From VAZQ01 sp963827585 (GTDB lineage Bacteria; Pseudomonadota; Alphaproteobacteria; Rhizobiales; Xanthobacteraceae), in contig CAWHCK010000041.1 of NCBI GenBank assembly GCA_963827585.1, positions 102,328 through 166,327 of the forward strand: a stretch of 64,000 nt of DNA, given 5' to 3'. Of this stretch, positions 26,799 to 34,935 are shown one piece after another. A program made the translations under genes and the position numbers. Positions within the stretch are counted from its first letter, which is position 1. Each line of letters opens with the position of its first letter. The notes beneath the pieces are model-generated. The model did not search any database and was not told the DNA's origin. It saw nothing but the letters and a program-made list of their open reading frames with translations.

Positions 26799-28065
26799 CT
26801 TCTTCCTCCAATTGATCTCGAACGGAATGGTGCCCAACGAGTCCATTCAGGATCATGTAATTGTTTCTCTCTTTGCGAATGCGTCCAGCAATGATGCTGG
26901 CATCAATCCCAAGGTTTTTGGCGTCGATGAGAACCGCTTCCTCTGTCATCGCAAAGCGTGACAGGCATCGATCCCATGCCTCAGGAGGGATCAACGTATT
27001 AAGCGCAAAGTCGTCCGCTTCCTGCTCTATATGATCTGCCTTTGATGCATCCTCTTCGTCAAAGAAATCAAACTTCAGACTGTCGAAGAGATGCAGGAAG
27101 ACGTGACCAAGCTCGTGAAACAGCACGAACCAGAAGTTATCTAGCCGGTCGTACCGAAGTGTAAGCCCGATCACTGGTTGACCGAAGCCTGACAGCATAG
27201 CTGCGCCATCCAGATACGTCCCGGGCAGATGCCGTTCAATGATGAGTATAATCCCTCGTTCAGCAAGCAACGCGCGCGCCCGTCGAGGTCCATCCTTAAG
27301 GCGGGTCAGACGTACCAGTTCGCTCAGCCACGTGTCATCGTGCTCGAAAGATTTCACGCGTCCCGCCTCGCTCAGGCTGCGTGCCAGACCAAGGATCCGA
27401 GCTTGCCAAGCAAGCAGCGCGAATTCGTTAGGTATGTTTCCGCTTCGAATCTTCTTTCGATGCAATGCAGTTGCAAACTGCGGTCCGGCCATGGCGATAA
27501 AGAATTGACGCGTCGCATCTACGGACGATTGCCCCGGTGACACGTCAAGCCATTTCCGCTTAATCATTTCCTTGAACGGCAAACGACTCCACGAGACATC
27601 ATTAGGATCATGCCAAGCAAAGATCGCGCCGGAGGGAGTGGCGTCCGCAGCCTCGAAGGATTCGGAAATCTTCACTTCAAGCACGCTTGCCACCTCAATG
27701 AGGCGCGCAAGACTGGCGCTCATATAATTTGTCGCCTCGTAGCGTTGCACTTGCTGCGGTTTCATATTCAGCCGTTCGGCCAAATCTGTTTGGGTCAGGC
27801 CCTTGGCAATTCGTGCCTGCACGAGAACACGAGGCAACTCGCTCAAGGAACACGTTTCGGAAAACGAAACCTTGCCCAACCTCAACAGGTTGTACTCGGC
27901 CATTTCCGCTTCAAGGTCCGCAATCTGGCTGCGCAGTGCGTCAAGTTCGATCTTGCGTAGCCACTCTTTCTCGACGCCGCTGCCTTTCAACGTGGATGCA
28001 AGCGCAGCCTGAAGCTTGTTTAGTTCGACTTGAGAAATCTGGTACTGACGGTCGCTGTAGATCAT
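26788..28065 (-). CDS. XRE helix-turn-helix protein with ImmA/IrrE metalloprotease domain
   Basis: 425 residues. N-terminal ~65 residues are helical and charged, likely coiled coil; an XRE helix-turn-helix follows at about 80-130 (GLTQTDLAERLNMKPQQVQRYE). The C-terminal half is a DUF955/ImmA-IrrE zinc protease with HELGH near residue 316 and the downstream glutamate in EQEADDFA. Such proteins cleave a repressor or act as antitoxins. It overlaps the upstream nucleotidyltransferase-like gene by four bases. Probably the regulator that binds the operon palindrome. Confidence 0.88.
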   Translation of the reverse strand: MIYSDRQYQISQVELNKLQAALASTLKGSGVEKEWLRKIELDALRSQIADLEAEMAEYNLLRLGKVSFSETCSLSELPRVLVQARIAKGLTQTDLAERLNMKPQQVQRYEATNYMSASLARLIEVASVLEVKISESFEAADATPSGAIFAWHDPNDVSWSRLPFKEMIKRKWLDVSPGQSSVDATRQFFIAMAGPQFATALHRKKIRSGNIPNEFALLAWQARILGLARSLSEAGRVKSFEHDDTWLSELVRLTRLKDGPRRARALLAERGIILIIERHLPGTYLDGAAMLSGFGQPVIGLTLRYDRLDNFWFVLFHELGHVFLHLFDSLKFDFFDEEDASKADHIEQEADDFALNTLIPPEAWDRCLSRFAMTEEAVLIDAKNLGIDASIIAGRIRKERNNYMILNGLVGHHSVRDQLEEEDGS

Positions 28066-28535
28066 GCCATCCTCCGCTTGAGCGTGGGGTCAGCGGAAAG
28101 AACAATCAAAAGAATGCCTTTGGCCTTTCCCGTAAAACGGTCCACTTGAAAGAAATCCACGAACGGCTGTCTTGGCGGGTTGACCATCGTCGAGGGGAAG
28201 AATTCCCCCTTGAACTTGTCCTTTTGCGCCTGCCGCTTGTTCGAAAAATCGGAGAAAACAGGATCGAGCTTGGCGGGATTGATCCCGGCCGGGTCCCAGC
28301 ACACGTCATAATCGCCGGGTAGCGGCTTCGCCGTCACGTAACTTCCATCCAAAAAAATCCTGTCGCATCCGGCGAGATACAGGGCGGCCGCTGCAAACAG
28401 CAGACCCTCATAGAGGGCGCGCCGCCTGGTGTTGATGGCAAAAGTGGTCTCTACCTCCGCGAAGGTCGCCGAATGCACGCCGGGCAGAAGGACCTCCCAA
28501 GGCGAGCCAGCGAGCGGTATGAGAGCCGGAATCAT
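28062..28535 (-). CDS. DUF6932-like protein with nucleotidyltransferase-type motif
   Basis: 157 residues. Contains IFLDGSYVTAKPLPGDYDVC: a G-S followed by D-x-D, the signature order of the nucleotidyltransferase superfamily (metal-binding aspartates). This resembles the small uncharacterised DUF6932 family. First gene of a three-gene overlapping operon; the XRE-ImmA partner would act as antitoxin and repressor by analogy with two-gene toxin systems. No Shine-Dalgarno sequence; the promoter -10 box is seven bases before the ATG, so translation is probably leaderless. Confidence 0.75.
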   Translation of the reverse strand: MIPALIPLAGSPWEVLLPGVHSATFAEVETTFAINTRRRALYEGLLFAAAALYLAGCDRIFLDGSYVTAKPLPGDYDVCWDPAGINPAKLDPVFSDFSNKRQAQKDKFKGEFFPSTMVNPPRQPFVDFFQVDRFTGKAKGILLIVLSADPTLKRRMA

Positions 28536-28537
28536 GG

Positions 28538-28572
28538 TTACAACAATATTGTTGTAATCTCTCGGTTGTCAA
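28538..28572 (-). promoter_or_regulatory. Promoter with perfect 20-bp palindromic operator
   Basis: TTACAACAATATTGTTGTAA at 28538-28557 is a perfect palindrome. On the minus strand a consensus TTGACA (28567-28572) precedes, 18 bases away, TATTGT (28543-28548) inside the palindrome. Transcription should begin at or next to the ATG at 28535. A dimeric regulator on this site would block RNA polymerase; the XRE protein of the same operon is the obvious candidate. Confidence 0.75.
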
Positions 28573-28697
28573 GCCTCCCTGGCCCCTCCATGAAGTTGCA
28601 GTACTTGGCTCGTATTTCCCAATAAAATCTGACAGTTGACCTATCCAAGTGGCATCCCCACATTCCTTCAATCATTCACCGAGGCAGCAGACAAAAG

Positions 28698-28975
28698 CCG
28701 CGACGTGAGAGCGAGTGTTGGCGGGTGAAGGTCACCGTATCCTCCTGTGTCATGCGGGGAGATGCGTTGAGGGAGTCTCGGATCTCGCAGGACATCGACT
28801 GGCGGAAAGTCGATGTAGCATTCGGCAGAAAACCGGCAGCGCTCGGCGACGTGCATCGGCTCGCGCAAGATCGAACGGGAGCGGAACGCGGCAGCCGGCT
28901 GTCCCAGTACTGTGTGCCTCCGGAAGAAACTCCGGATACAGTCAAGCTCTATTGCCGGGCGTTGGGAGGCTAGCC
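28698..28975 (+). pseudogene. Duplicated remnant, copy 1
   Basis: Nearly the same sequence as 38048-38112 joined to 38577-38765. The coding-like part reads SQDIDWRKVDVAFGRKPAALGD, whose first ~25 residues recall the N-terminus of LppY/LpqO (DUF1259) proteins, then drifts into PPEETPDTVKLYCRALGG with a stop at 28973. On the minus strand the left end starts a tiny ORF VTFTRQHSLSRRG after AGGAGG. In this copy the two halves are directly fused, so both genes are broken. The surrounding 28558-29119 holds no intact gene. Confidence 0.5.
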
Positions 28976-29119
28976 TTCGTAGAAGTGGTGGGCCCGAAGG
29001 ACGTGCGCCGCCCCTACCCGCTGTTGCTGATCCCACCGCAATGCGCAGACGTCGACGAACTGGATGGGGACGCCGGAAGCGTGATCGCGTCTATTCGTAC
29101 CGGCAGGGAAATAAGCGAG

Positions 29120-29398
29120 TTAGTATCCTTCCTCCGGAGTTGCCGGGCGTTGCAGGCGCAGTCTTTGCATTTCACGATCGAACTCGGCTTGACGATACTT
29201 TTCGCCCAGCTCTCGCAAGTAAATCTCTCGCTTGAACTCTATCGCATCCTTTTCCATCTGCTGTTCCACGAGCAATCCCTGCATGCCGTCGTAAACAAGC
29301 TGACCGCCAGCGACAAATCCGGTGGGCGGAACGAATACGAGTATAGAGCCGACAATCACGCACACGAGGAAGATCGGGCCGTACTTCGTACTTTCCAT
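29120..29398 (-). CDS. Small membrane-anchored hypothetical protein
   Basis: 92 residues with a good GGAGG site eight bases ahead of ATG. One membrane helix at about residues 8-28 (IFLVCVIVGSILVFVPPTGF) is followed by a long charged amphipathic helix (EQQMEKDAIEFKREIYLREL...), likely a coiled coil in the cytoplasm. No family recognised. Neighbours are remnants, so no context for function. Confidence 0.6.
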   Translation of the reverse strand: MESTKYGPIFLVCVIVGSILVFVPPTGFVAGGQLVYDGMQGLLVEQQMEKDAIEFKREIYLRELGEKYRQAEFDREMQRLRLQRPATPEEGY

Positions 29399-29978
29399 CT
29401 TCGCCTCCGTTTGTCGTGACGACCGAGAAGGCTACACCAATTCTCCTTGATCTGCACTAATTCGAAAAACTCGGCGCGCGCTTTCTGCGAGTGCCACGTT
29501 CCCGTCGCAGTGATTAATTCGTCCACAGATATTTCTGAACCGGTCATGGGATGCTCGACGTCGCCGCGGTTCCCCGGCTGAGCGCGGAAGGATGAAATCC
29601 GGGACCTCGGTAAAGCCGCCTGAGGCGCAATGCGGCCTCTTCTTCGACAACGCGGAGCGGTCTTACCGCTTGTGATTGCGGGCTGGTCTCTGCGCCAGCC
29701 GAGAGTTGGTCGGCTGCTCGTTGCGCCGTTCCGAGGTGAGCGCATTGCCTGTACATCGGTAGATTAGGGTCGTCCTTGTTCTCCCAAGCGCTCAACGCCT
29801 CCCATCGCGCGCGTTCCTCTCCACGGACCTCGCCCGGTGGCTTCAAAAGGCCTGGGCCGAAAAATCTTCGCACACATATCGCCCGAGACCAACGAACCGT
29901 TGAGCGTCGCACTCCCACTCGTTGCAAACGCCGCCGACGCCTCTCGCGCGCGCATGCGGCGCTGCCTATAAGGTCTCC
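29399..29978. other. Gene-poor stretch
   Basis: No gene I can defend. A minus-strand reading (about 29547 down to 29356) has MTGSEISVDELITATGTWHS, and another around 29780-29600 has WENKDDPNLPMYRQCAHLGT; both look protein-like locally but lack clear starts and break soon, so they may be decayed gene pieces. The region ahead of 29979 supplies the leader of the membrane protein gene. Confidence 0.35.
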
Positions 29979-30725
29979 GTGGTAACGACCATCATCCTGA
30001 CGGCCGCGGCATTCCTCGGCGGCGTCCTCAATGCGCTCGCCGGCGGCGGCAGCCTGGTGACGTTTCCGGCGCTCCTGTTCGCCGGGCTCAACCCGATCGA
30101 TGCGAATGCGTCGAGCGTCGTCGCGCTTTTCCCCGCCACGTTCTCCACGGTCTGGGCCTATCGCCGCAGCATCGCAAAGATCACCGAAATCGACGTGCGG
30201 TCCTTTCTCGTCGTGAGCCTGATCGGCGGCTTGCTCGGGGCGCTGCTTCTGCTGTGGACGCCGACCGCCATCTTCGCGGGGCTGGTGCCGTGGCTGGTGC
30301 TGTTCGCGACGGCGGTGTTCGCGGCTGGCAACTTCGCGCCGCTCTCGGTGATGCAGCGCCTCGCGCTCGGTCCGCGCAGCGCGCTGCTCGTGCATTTCAT
30401 CATCTCGATCTACGGCGGCTACTTCGGAGGCGGCATCGGGTTTCTCATGCTGGCGGCGCTAACCATGTTCGGGATGCGCGACATCAACGCGATGAACTGC
30501 CTCAAGCTGGTGCTGGTGGGCGTAATGACGGCCACGGCGATCGTGGCCTTTGTCGTTGCCGACGTCGTGCGCTGGGCGGAAGCCCTGCCGATGGTGGTGG
30601 GTTCGGTGGCCGGCGGTTACGCCGCGGCACACGGGGCGCAGCGGATCGACCAGCGCCTGGTCAAGGGGTTGATCATCGTGCTCGGCGCCGGCCTGACCGT
30701 CCTGTTCTTCTGGAGTGGGGTGTAG
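29979..30725 (+). CDS. TSUP family membrane transporter (TauE/SafE)
   Basis: 248 residues from GTG with AAGG five bases ahead. Seven to eight hydrophobic helices; the repeated family blocks are GGVLNALAGGGSLVTFPALL in the first half and IISIYGGYFGGGIGFLMLAA in the second. TSUP proteins export sulfite, sulfoacetate or related anions; the substrate here is not predictable. An ATG at 29922 would add 19 polar residues and is less likely. Confidence 0.88.
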   Translation: MVTTIILTAAAFLGGVLNALAGGGSLVTFPALLFAGLNPIDANASSVVALFPATFSTVWAYRRSIAKITEIDVRSFLVVSLIGGLLGALLLLWTPTAIFAGLVPWLVLFATAVFAAGNFAPLSVMQRLALGPRSALLVHFIISIYGGYFGGGIGFLMLAALTMFGMRDINAMNCLKLVLVGVMTATAIVAFVVADVVRWAEALPMVVGSVAGGYAAAHGAQRIDQRLVKGLIIVLGAGLTVLFFWSGV

Positions 30726-30756
30726 AACGCGGCGGCACCGGCATGGTCCGCACCAA

Positions 30757-30990
30757 TCAGCCGCTCGGGGCGGGCTCGCCGCTGTGAGGCATTGCAGGAG
30801 TGCCGGTAGCGGGCGCAACAGAAGCAGCGCACGAGCTCAAGGTGGATTCTGGCTCAGGTGTGGGCGCCGCAGCCTTGGCGGTCATTCTCGCGACGGCTTG
30901 CTGAGCCTTTTCCATGGCCCGGGTTACATCGGCCATCAGCTGTTTCAGATCGTTCTCGGCGGCTTGCAGCTTCGGCGTCTGTGCGCTCAT
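30757..30990 (-). CDS. Small hypothetical helical protein
   Basis: 77 residues starting MSAQTPKLQAAENDLKQLMA, with GGGGAG six bases upstream. The first ~45 residues form one amphipathic helix, the rest is Pro/Ala/Ser-rich and disordered. No signal peptide. An in-frame ATG six bases earlier and another at 31053 are alternatives. Convergent with the TSUP gene. Function unknown. Confidence 0.5.
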   Translation of the reverse strand: MSAQTPKLQAAENDLKQLMADVTRAMEKAQQAVARMTAKAAAPTPEPESTLSSCAASVAPATGTPAMPHSGEPAPSG

Positions 30991-31164
30991 GTCCATCTCC
31001 CCATTCGCCGTCCTCCTGAGGGAAAACGGCTCCCCCGCACTATTCATGGCCAATGTGAACAGTGTCTAAAAACTCTTGCGTCAGAGCGGTCGTCGCAAGC
31101 GACCGCTCTCGCCACCGAGCGGTCCATGGTACGCTTCGCTCTCGCAAGGAAGGAGACAGTCATC

Positions 31165-31308
31165 ATGGCAAGGAGCATCCAACTCGGCTTCCTCATTCCA
31201 CCGGGGAATCCGACGGCGCTGGCCGGCATGGGCGCGTTCATGGCAGATGAGGAGGAAGAAGGCGAAGAAAGGCAAGCGCGCGACCGGGGGGCTGACGACC
31301 CTCGATGA
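31165..31308 (+). CDS. Possible 47-residue leader ORF ahead of the XRE gene
   Basis: ATG after a strong AAGGAG site, reading MARSIQLGFLIPPGNPTALA then an acidic tail. It overlaps the next gene out of frame, so ribosomes started here could feed the XRE start at 31247, which has only a weak site. Alternatively it is the true N-terminus of the XRE protein separated by a frameshift. Confidence 0.35.
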   Translation: MARSIQLGFLIPPGNPTALAGMGAFMADEEEEGEERQARDRGADDPR

Positions 31309-31555
31309 CTTCCTGAAGGAAGAGGGGAAGCTCGAAGAGTTCGAGCCTGTCGCGATCAAGGAGGTCCTCGCCTGGCAGATTGCCGAGGCGATGAAGGCGC
31401 AGAACCTTTCGCGCAAGAGCCTCGCCGAGCGGATGAAGACGAGCCGCAGCCAGGTCAGCCGGCTGCTCGATCCGAAGGACGGAAACGTCACCATTGTCAC
31501 GTTGCAACGTGCCGCACGGATCGTGGGCCGCACGCTGCGGCTCGAGCTTGTCTGA
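31247..31555 (+). CDS. XRE-family antitoxin-like regulator
   Basis: 102 residues. A lysine-rich start is followed by TTLDDFLKEEGKLEEFEPVA, IKEVLAWQIAEAMKAQNLSR, and the helix-turn-helix KSLAERMKTSRSQVSRLLDP, ending RAARIVGRTLRLELV. This layout is that of the short XRE antitoxins normally paired with RelE/HigB-like toxins. No toxin gene is adjacent, so it is an orphan or a stand-alone regulator. Confidence 0.82.
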   Translation: MRRKKAKKGKRATGGLTTLDDFLKEEGKLEEFEPVAIKEVLAWQIAEAMKAQNLSRKSLAERMKTSRSQVSRLLDPKDGNVTIVTLQRAARIVGRTLRLELV

Positions 31556-31766
31556 TCGAAGGTGAACGCAAGAGGGTAGGGCGCAAAAGCAGTATATTGC
31601 GCTGCTGTCATTTGGATTCGGCGGGATACGCTGTCGCTATGCCGCCCTACGCGCTCCACTGTCTCTTACGCGCTTTGCAATTAGGAAAATCCCGATCAAT
31701 TCGATAGCAGGGGCGATTCGTTGCGAGAGCTACAATGAGACAGCGGATCGGCTCGTGACTTAAGTT

Positions 31767-31935
31767 GTCAGCGACTACGACGAAGCCATCGCGTACTACA
31801 CCCGGAAGCTTGGCTTCTCGCTCGTGGAGGACACGCCGATGAGCGCGGGGAAGCGCTGGGTGATCGTGGCTCCGCAAGGTGCGACCGAGAGCGGCCTGTT
31901 GCTGGCAAAGGCAGCCAATGAGCGCCAGCAGCGCG
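31767..31935 (+). pseudogene. VOC/glyoxalase-family fragment
   Basis: An open stretch reads VSDYDEAIAYYTRKLGFSLV, then DTPMSAGKRWVIVAPQG and LLLAKAANERQQ, clearly the first ~65 residues of a vicinal-oxygen-chelate domain protein. A TAA stands two codons before it and the sequence loses similarity after about 31935, so both ends are missing. The rest of 31556-31974 shows no other gene. Confidence 0.65.
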
Positions 31936-31974
31936 ACCGGGCTCGCACTGGATCGCACGCTAATAGCGTCTTCA

Positions 31975-32403
31975 TCACTTACTTCCGGTGGTGCGGCCGA
32001 CCGAGCGGCCGGTGTTGTCATAGATTGTGGTGGTGTTGCCACTCGTGGTCGCCCGGCCGGTGCTGCGGCCGGAGCTGTCATAGAAGGTGGTGGTGCCGCC
32101 TTGCGTGGTAGCGCGGCCGATGGCGCGGCCGGTGCTATCGTAGAAGGTCTTGGTATCCTGGGCCGCGACCGGAGCAGCCACGGCAGCCAGCATGACGAGG
32201 GCAAGCGCAAGCACGGCGGCGCCCGCGGCCTTTGCCCGCCACGGCTTGTCTTCCTTCAGGGTCAGATGCGACCGACACACTCGGACGCGCAGACCGCGCT
32301 CACGCAGCGGCTTGAGAGCCTCCAGCACTTCTTCGATCTCCGCCTTGGCGGTCGGGATGTTCGAGCCGCTGACGCGGTCGATAATTACGGTGATGTTCTT
32401 CAT
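31975..32403 (-). CDS. Membrane-anchored protein with tandem YDSTGR-type repeats
   Basis: 142 residues. Residues 1-50 look like a small alpha/beta piece (MKNITVIIDRVSGSNIPTAK...), residues ~58-78 form a membrane or signal-anchor helix ending APVAAQD, and the remainder is three tandem units of about 19 residues built on TxxFYDSTGRAIGRATTQGG. The same unit style occurs in the secreted protein at 36700-36939. The repeats would be periplasmic; function unknown. The start has AGGAA upstream. Confidence 0.65.
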   Translation of the reverse strand: MKNITVIIDRVSGSNIPTAKAEIEEVLEALKPLRERGLRVRVCRSHLTLKEDKPWRAKAAGAAVLALALVMLAAVAAPVAAQDTKTFYDSTGRAIGRATTQGGTTTFYDSSGRSTGRATTSGNTTTIYDNTGRSVGRTTGSK

Positions 32404-32473
32404 GTCACTTGTTCCTGTCGTTAGCGTTGGGATGCGGTGCGAAGCGATGCGCTCTGCTCGAACTTGCTCATCC

Positions 32474-32656
32474 TCATTTTCCCCCGGGCTGGAGTGCGTG
32501 TAGCGGCAGCTGCACGGCTGCGATCCACCAATAGGCCCGGATCACCGGCTGCGCGTACAGCAGAGACGCGACCAGTGCCAAGGCGACGGTAAGCGCCACC
32601 AGCCCGCCGCTGAGCAAGCCGCGCTCACGTGACGGCTTCGGGACCTTGTTGGCCAT
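32474..32656 (-). CDS. Small single-span membrane protein
   Basis: 60 residues with an ideal AAGGAG site. Short basic N-terminus (MANKVPKPSRERG), one hydrophobic helix at about 17-35 (GGLVALTVALALVASLLYAQ), and a short aromatic tail. It starts three bases after the end of the upstream gene, so the two are probably co-translated. No family recognised. Confidence 0.6.
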   Translation of the reverse strand: MANKVPKPSRERGLLSGGLVALTVALALVASLLYAQPVIRAYWWIAAVQLPLHALQPGGK

Positions 32657-32658
32657 GC

Positions 32659-32938
32659 TCACTCCTTCACTTCCGGCCGGGTGGCCTTGGGATTGACCAG
32701 CATGTCCGCGATGCGGCCTGGGTACCCGCTCGATCGCGGCGGTCTCGTCGACGGCCTGTACGACATCGCGGGAACGGGCCATCTCAACCGCGGTTTTGAC
32801 GGCATCTTCGAGATTGTCCGCGTAGTAAGCCGTCGTTTCGTTTCCATCGCGGAAGTTCACGCGATACGCGCCAGAGCGCACCTGGCGCAGAGTGAGCCCG
32901 AGATGGCGCGCGATCGATTTGGCTTCCTGGAGCGTCAT
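32659..32938 (-). pseudogene. Small soluble hypothetical protein with a one-base frameshift
   Basis: Starts MTLQEAKSIARHLGLTLRQV and reads YRVNFRDGNETTAYYADNLE, then breaks after DETAAIER. The CCC at 32725-32727 (GGG on the coding strand) seems one base too long: with two, the reading joins YPGRIADMLVNPKATRPEVK and a stop at 32659 just before the next gene. About 92 residues when joined. A small alpha/beta protein; homologues are common as hypothetical genes in Bradyrhizobium relatives, to my recollection. Confidence 0.6.
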
Positions 32939-33521
32939 GGTTTTGTGAAATCGTCTTCGGGCAGCACGCACAAGGCGGCGGATACCGCTTCTTTTGGCGG
33001 ATCCGTTTCTTAGTCGCTTTGACCCCTGTCTGGGACTTGTTACTCTTCGCCAAAAATTTGTTCGTCGCTGCCAAAATTGTGTGGCATGAGGTGCCGCCAT
33101 CGCGCGGCGAGCGCGAGGCTAATTCGGCAGTTGTCGGCCACATTAGATCAGCGTGACCGCGTCGAGATGCAGTAACTGCCCGATTGCATCCAACCAGACG
33201 GGCACTGCCCAAATGCATTCAGGCGAAGCGCAGGCCGGTGCTCGGGCCTTGCCGTCGTAAGGCTCCTCCACGCTCTGAATACGATATCGTCTAAGGATGC
33301 AGCTGTGACGCAGACCACAGCGCGGGGTGATGGGTGATGCCCTGGGAACACCCACTGTCCGACGCTGATGAGCAATGGGCAACGAAAGGAAACACGATGC
33401 TTATGCGCGCATCTGACCAGTCGCAAATTTTAAGAGGTCAACTGAAGCGGTGCTGAAGGCGTGCGGTCACCACTGGTGAACATCCTTGGCGCCCCTAATC
33501 GGTGTTAGGAGTTCAAAGATG
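32939..33521. other. Gene-poor stretch
   Basis: No secure gene. One minus-strand frame (33148-33426) ends with CPSGWMQSGSYC, a motif typical of tiny secreted Cys proteins in these bacteria, but the rest of that frame is not protein-like, so it may be a decayed copy. Otherwise nothing recognisable. Confidence 0.35.
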
Positions 33522-33767
33522 GATAGTAAGAAGGTCCCGGTCGCTTCGCACGCGGCTCTAGGTAGCCGCTGGGCGCTGCCCACGACTGCCGGTTGTTCAG
33601 ACGCATGTCAGCCTTCAAGCAAAAAAGACGTGTGGCGGCGGAACCCAACGGTCCCTGGGGGCATTTTTTTTGAGGGCGTGGAAACTCCGTGGGTGCAGGA
33701 GAGAGCGGATGATCAGCACGGTTGGGCCGGAAAGCTGGTTCGAACAGCGGCCAAAAGTCATCGTTGA
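33522..33767 (+). CDS. Possible small ORF upstream of the receiver protein
   Basis: 81 residues after a very good TTAGGAG site, MDSKKVPVASHAALGSRWAL... No family or secondary-structure signal; a run of eight T at about 33665-33672 falls inside it. It overlaps the next gene out of frame by 59 bases. It may be a leader or a chance ORF. Confidence 0.3.
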   Translation, partial: DSKKVPVASHAALGSRWALPTTAGCSDACQPSSKKDVWRRNPTVPGGIFFEGVETPWVQERADDQHGWAGKLVRTAAKSHR

Positions 33768-34371
33768 GGACGACGAGCGGCGGCCAAAAGTCGTCGTCGT
33801 AGAAGACGATGCCTTGCTCCGCAGGAAGGTCTCCGCCGACCTGCGTTCAGAGGGCTTTCAAGTCCTTGAGGCGGCGACTGCACATGAAGCCTTTTTGCTA
33901 TTCAAGTCGGTTCCTGATGTCGGCGTAGTCATGTCGGACACGCGGGTGATCGGCGTAATGAAAGATGGCGCGCTCGTCGGAATGCCCGTCTCTGAGTACC
34001 TTCGTCACTGCGGCTATCGAGTGCTTGAAGCAGCGAACTCAGACGAAGCCTTGCTTCTGTCGCACAACCCCGACACCCAGGCCGATGTGGTCATGATTGA
34101 CGTTGGCGGCTCGGGCGCGATGAGCGGGTTCAAGCTCACACAACGGGTCCACACCTTCCTGGCCTCATGGGGACTAGGTGACTGGCTGCTCGGGATCGGG
34201 CGACTCCTGCGGGCCGAATACATGGCGTTGGGCGTACCGGGGCCGCTGCCCCCGCGTCTCGCTGCGCTCGTCAAGAACACAGCCGAAGTCGATCCACCGC
34301 GATCCCGGACGGCCAGGCCTTTGATCGGATCCTGGTCTTTACCATCCTCTGGGAACCGGAAGGCGGGCTGA
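33709..34371 (+). CDS. Degenerate tandem receiver-domain protein
   Basis: 220 residues from an ATG with GGAGAG ahead. Residues ~25-90 start like a receiver domain (KVVVVEDDALLRRKVSADLR, paired acidic residues at strand 1, then VVMSDTRV at the phospho-acceptor strand). A second partial receiver follows (YLRHCGYRVLEAANSDEALL, DVVMIDVGGSGAMSGFKL). Neither half is complete. After the stop another frame reads DRILVFTILWEPEGGLTAKV to a stop at 34439, so the true end may be there. No output domain. Confidence 0.65.
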   Translation: MISTVGPESWFEQRPKVIVEDDERRPKVVVVEDDALLRRKVSADLRSEGFQVLEAATAHEAFLLFKSVPDVGVVMSDTRVIGVMKDGALVGMPVSEYLRHCGYRVLEAANSDEALLLSHNPDTQADVVMIDVGGSGAMSGFKLTQRVHTFLASWGLGDWLLGIGRLLRAEYMALGVPGPLPPRLAALVKNTAEVDPPRSRTARPLIGSWSLPSSGNRKAG

Positions 34372-34463
34372 CCGCCAAGGTGACCGACCGGAATGGCAGC
34401 GAGGGTATCTTCTTCCTCTGCGCCGAACGCACCGCATAAGTTTAGGCTAATCGAAGCCCCGGC

Positions 34464-34721
34464 CTAATCTGCCGGGTCTTCTTCCGTGGCTGGGCGGGTG
34501 GACGGTTCGGCGCGTATTTGCTCGCTCCGCTGCTGCTCGGCGTCGTGGCAGGACTTGCTGCAGAACACCCCGCGGTGCCAGCGCTGCTCGTCGCGGCCGC
34601 GGAAGCGGTAGAGCTTGCCGCTGCGGCTGCTCCCGCCACACCAGCTGCAACCAAACTCGCCGGCCCCGGCGGCGGTCACTCGGCTGTAGCGTAGATCGGC
34701 CGGCTTCTTCATTCTGGGCAT
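34464..34721 (-). CDS. Small zinc-binding hypothetical protein
   Basis: 85 residues with AGGA nine bases upstream. Pairs of cysteines in GCSWCGG and FCSKSCHD, spaced about 28 residues apart, suggest a single treble-clef or zinc ribbon, with an aromatic basic strand between (LYRFRGRDEQRWHRG). The C-terminus is disordered and acidic. No function known. Confidence 0.6.
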   Translation of the reverse strand: MPRMKKPADLRYSRVTAAGAGEFGCSWCGGSSRSGKLYRFRGRDEQRWHRGVFCSKSCHDAEQQRSEQIRAEPSTRPATEEDPAD

Positions 34722-34771
34722 CGCAATATCCTAAAAAAAGCACCCGGCCACGGAGGCCGGGGTCGAGTTGC

Positions 34772-34873
34772 CTAGAGCGTGATTGCTTTAGGTTGAGTCG
34801 CAATCACGCTCTAGTTCTTTGTTTGAGCATGATCTTTTCGGAAAACCGGTACCCACTTTTCCGGATCATGCTC
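34772..34873. repeat. Composite palindromic repeat, family A copy 2
   Basis: First unit 34772-34814: CTAGAGCGTGATTG and its exact complement CAATCACGCTCTAG (14-bp stem). Second unit 34825-34873: begins GAGCATGATCTTTTCGG, carries AAAACCGGTACCCAC, ends GGATCATGCTC. The same two-part layout as copies 1 and 3. Confidence 0.85.
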
Positions 34874-34935
34874 TAGGGGTCCCATGCCGAGTGCTCTGGA
34901 GTGATGCGCGGTCCGCGATTGGCGATCCGACCGCC

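Noticed and set aside
33665..33672. Run of eight T as an intrinsic terminator
   Set aside because: No convincing GC stem stands directly before it and it lies just upstream of a well-supported gene start.
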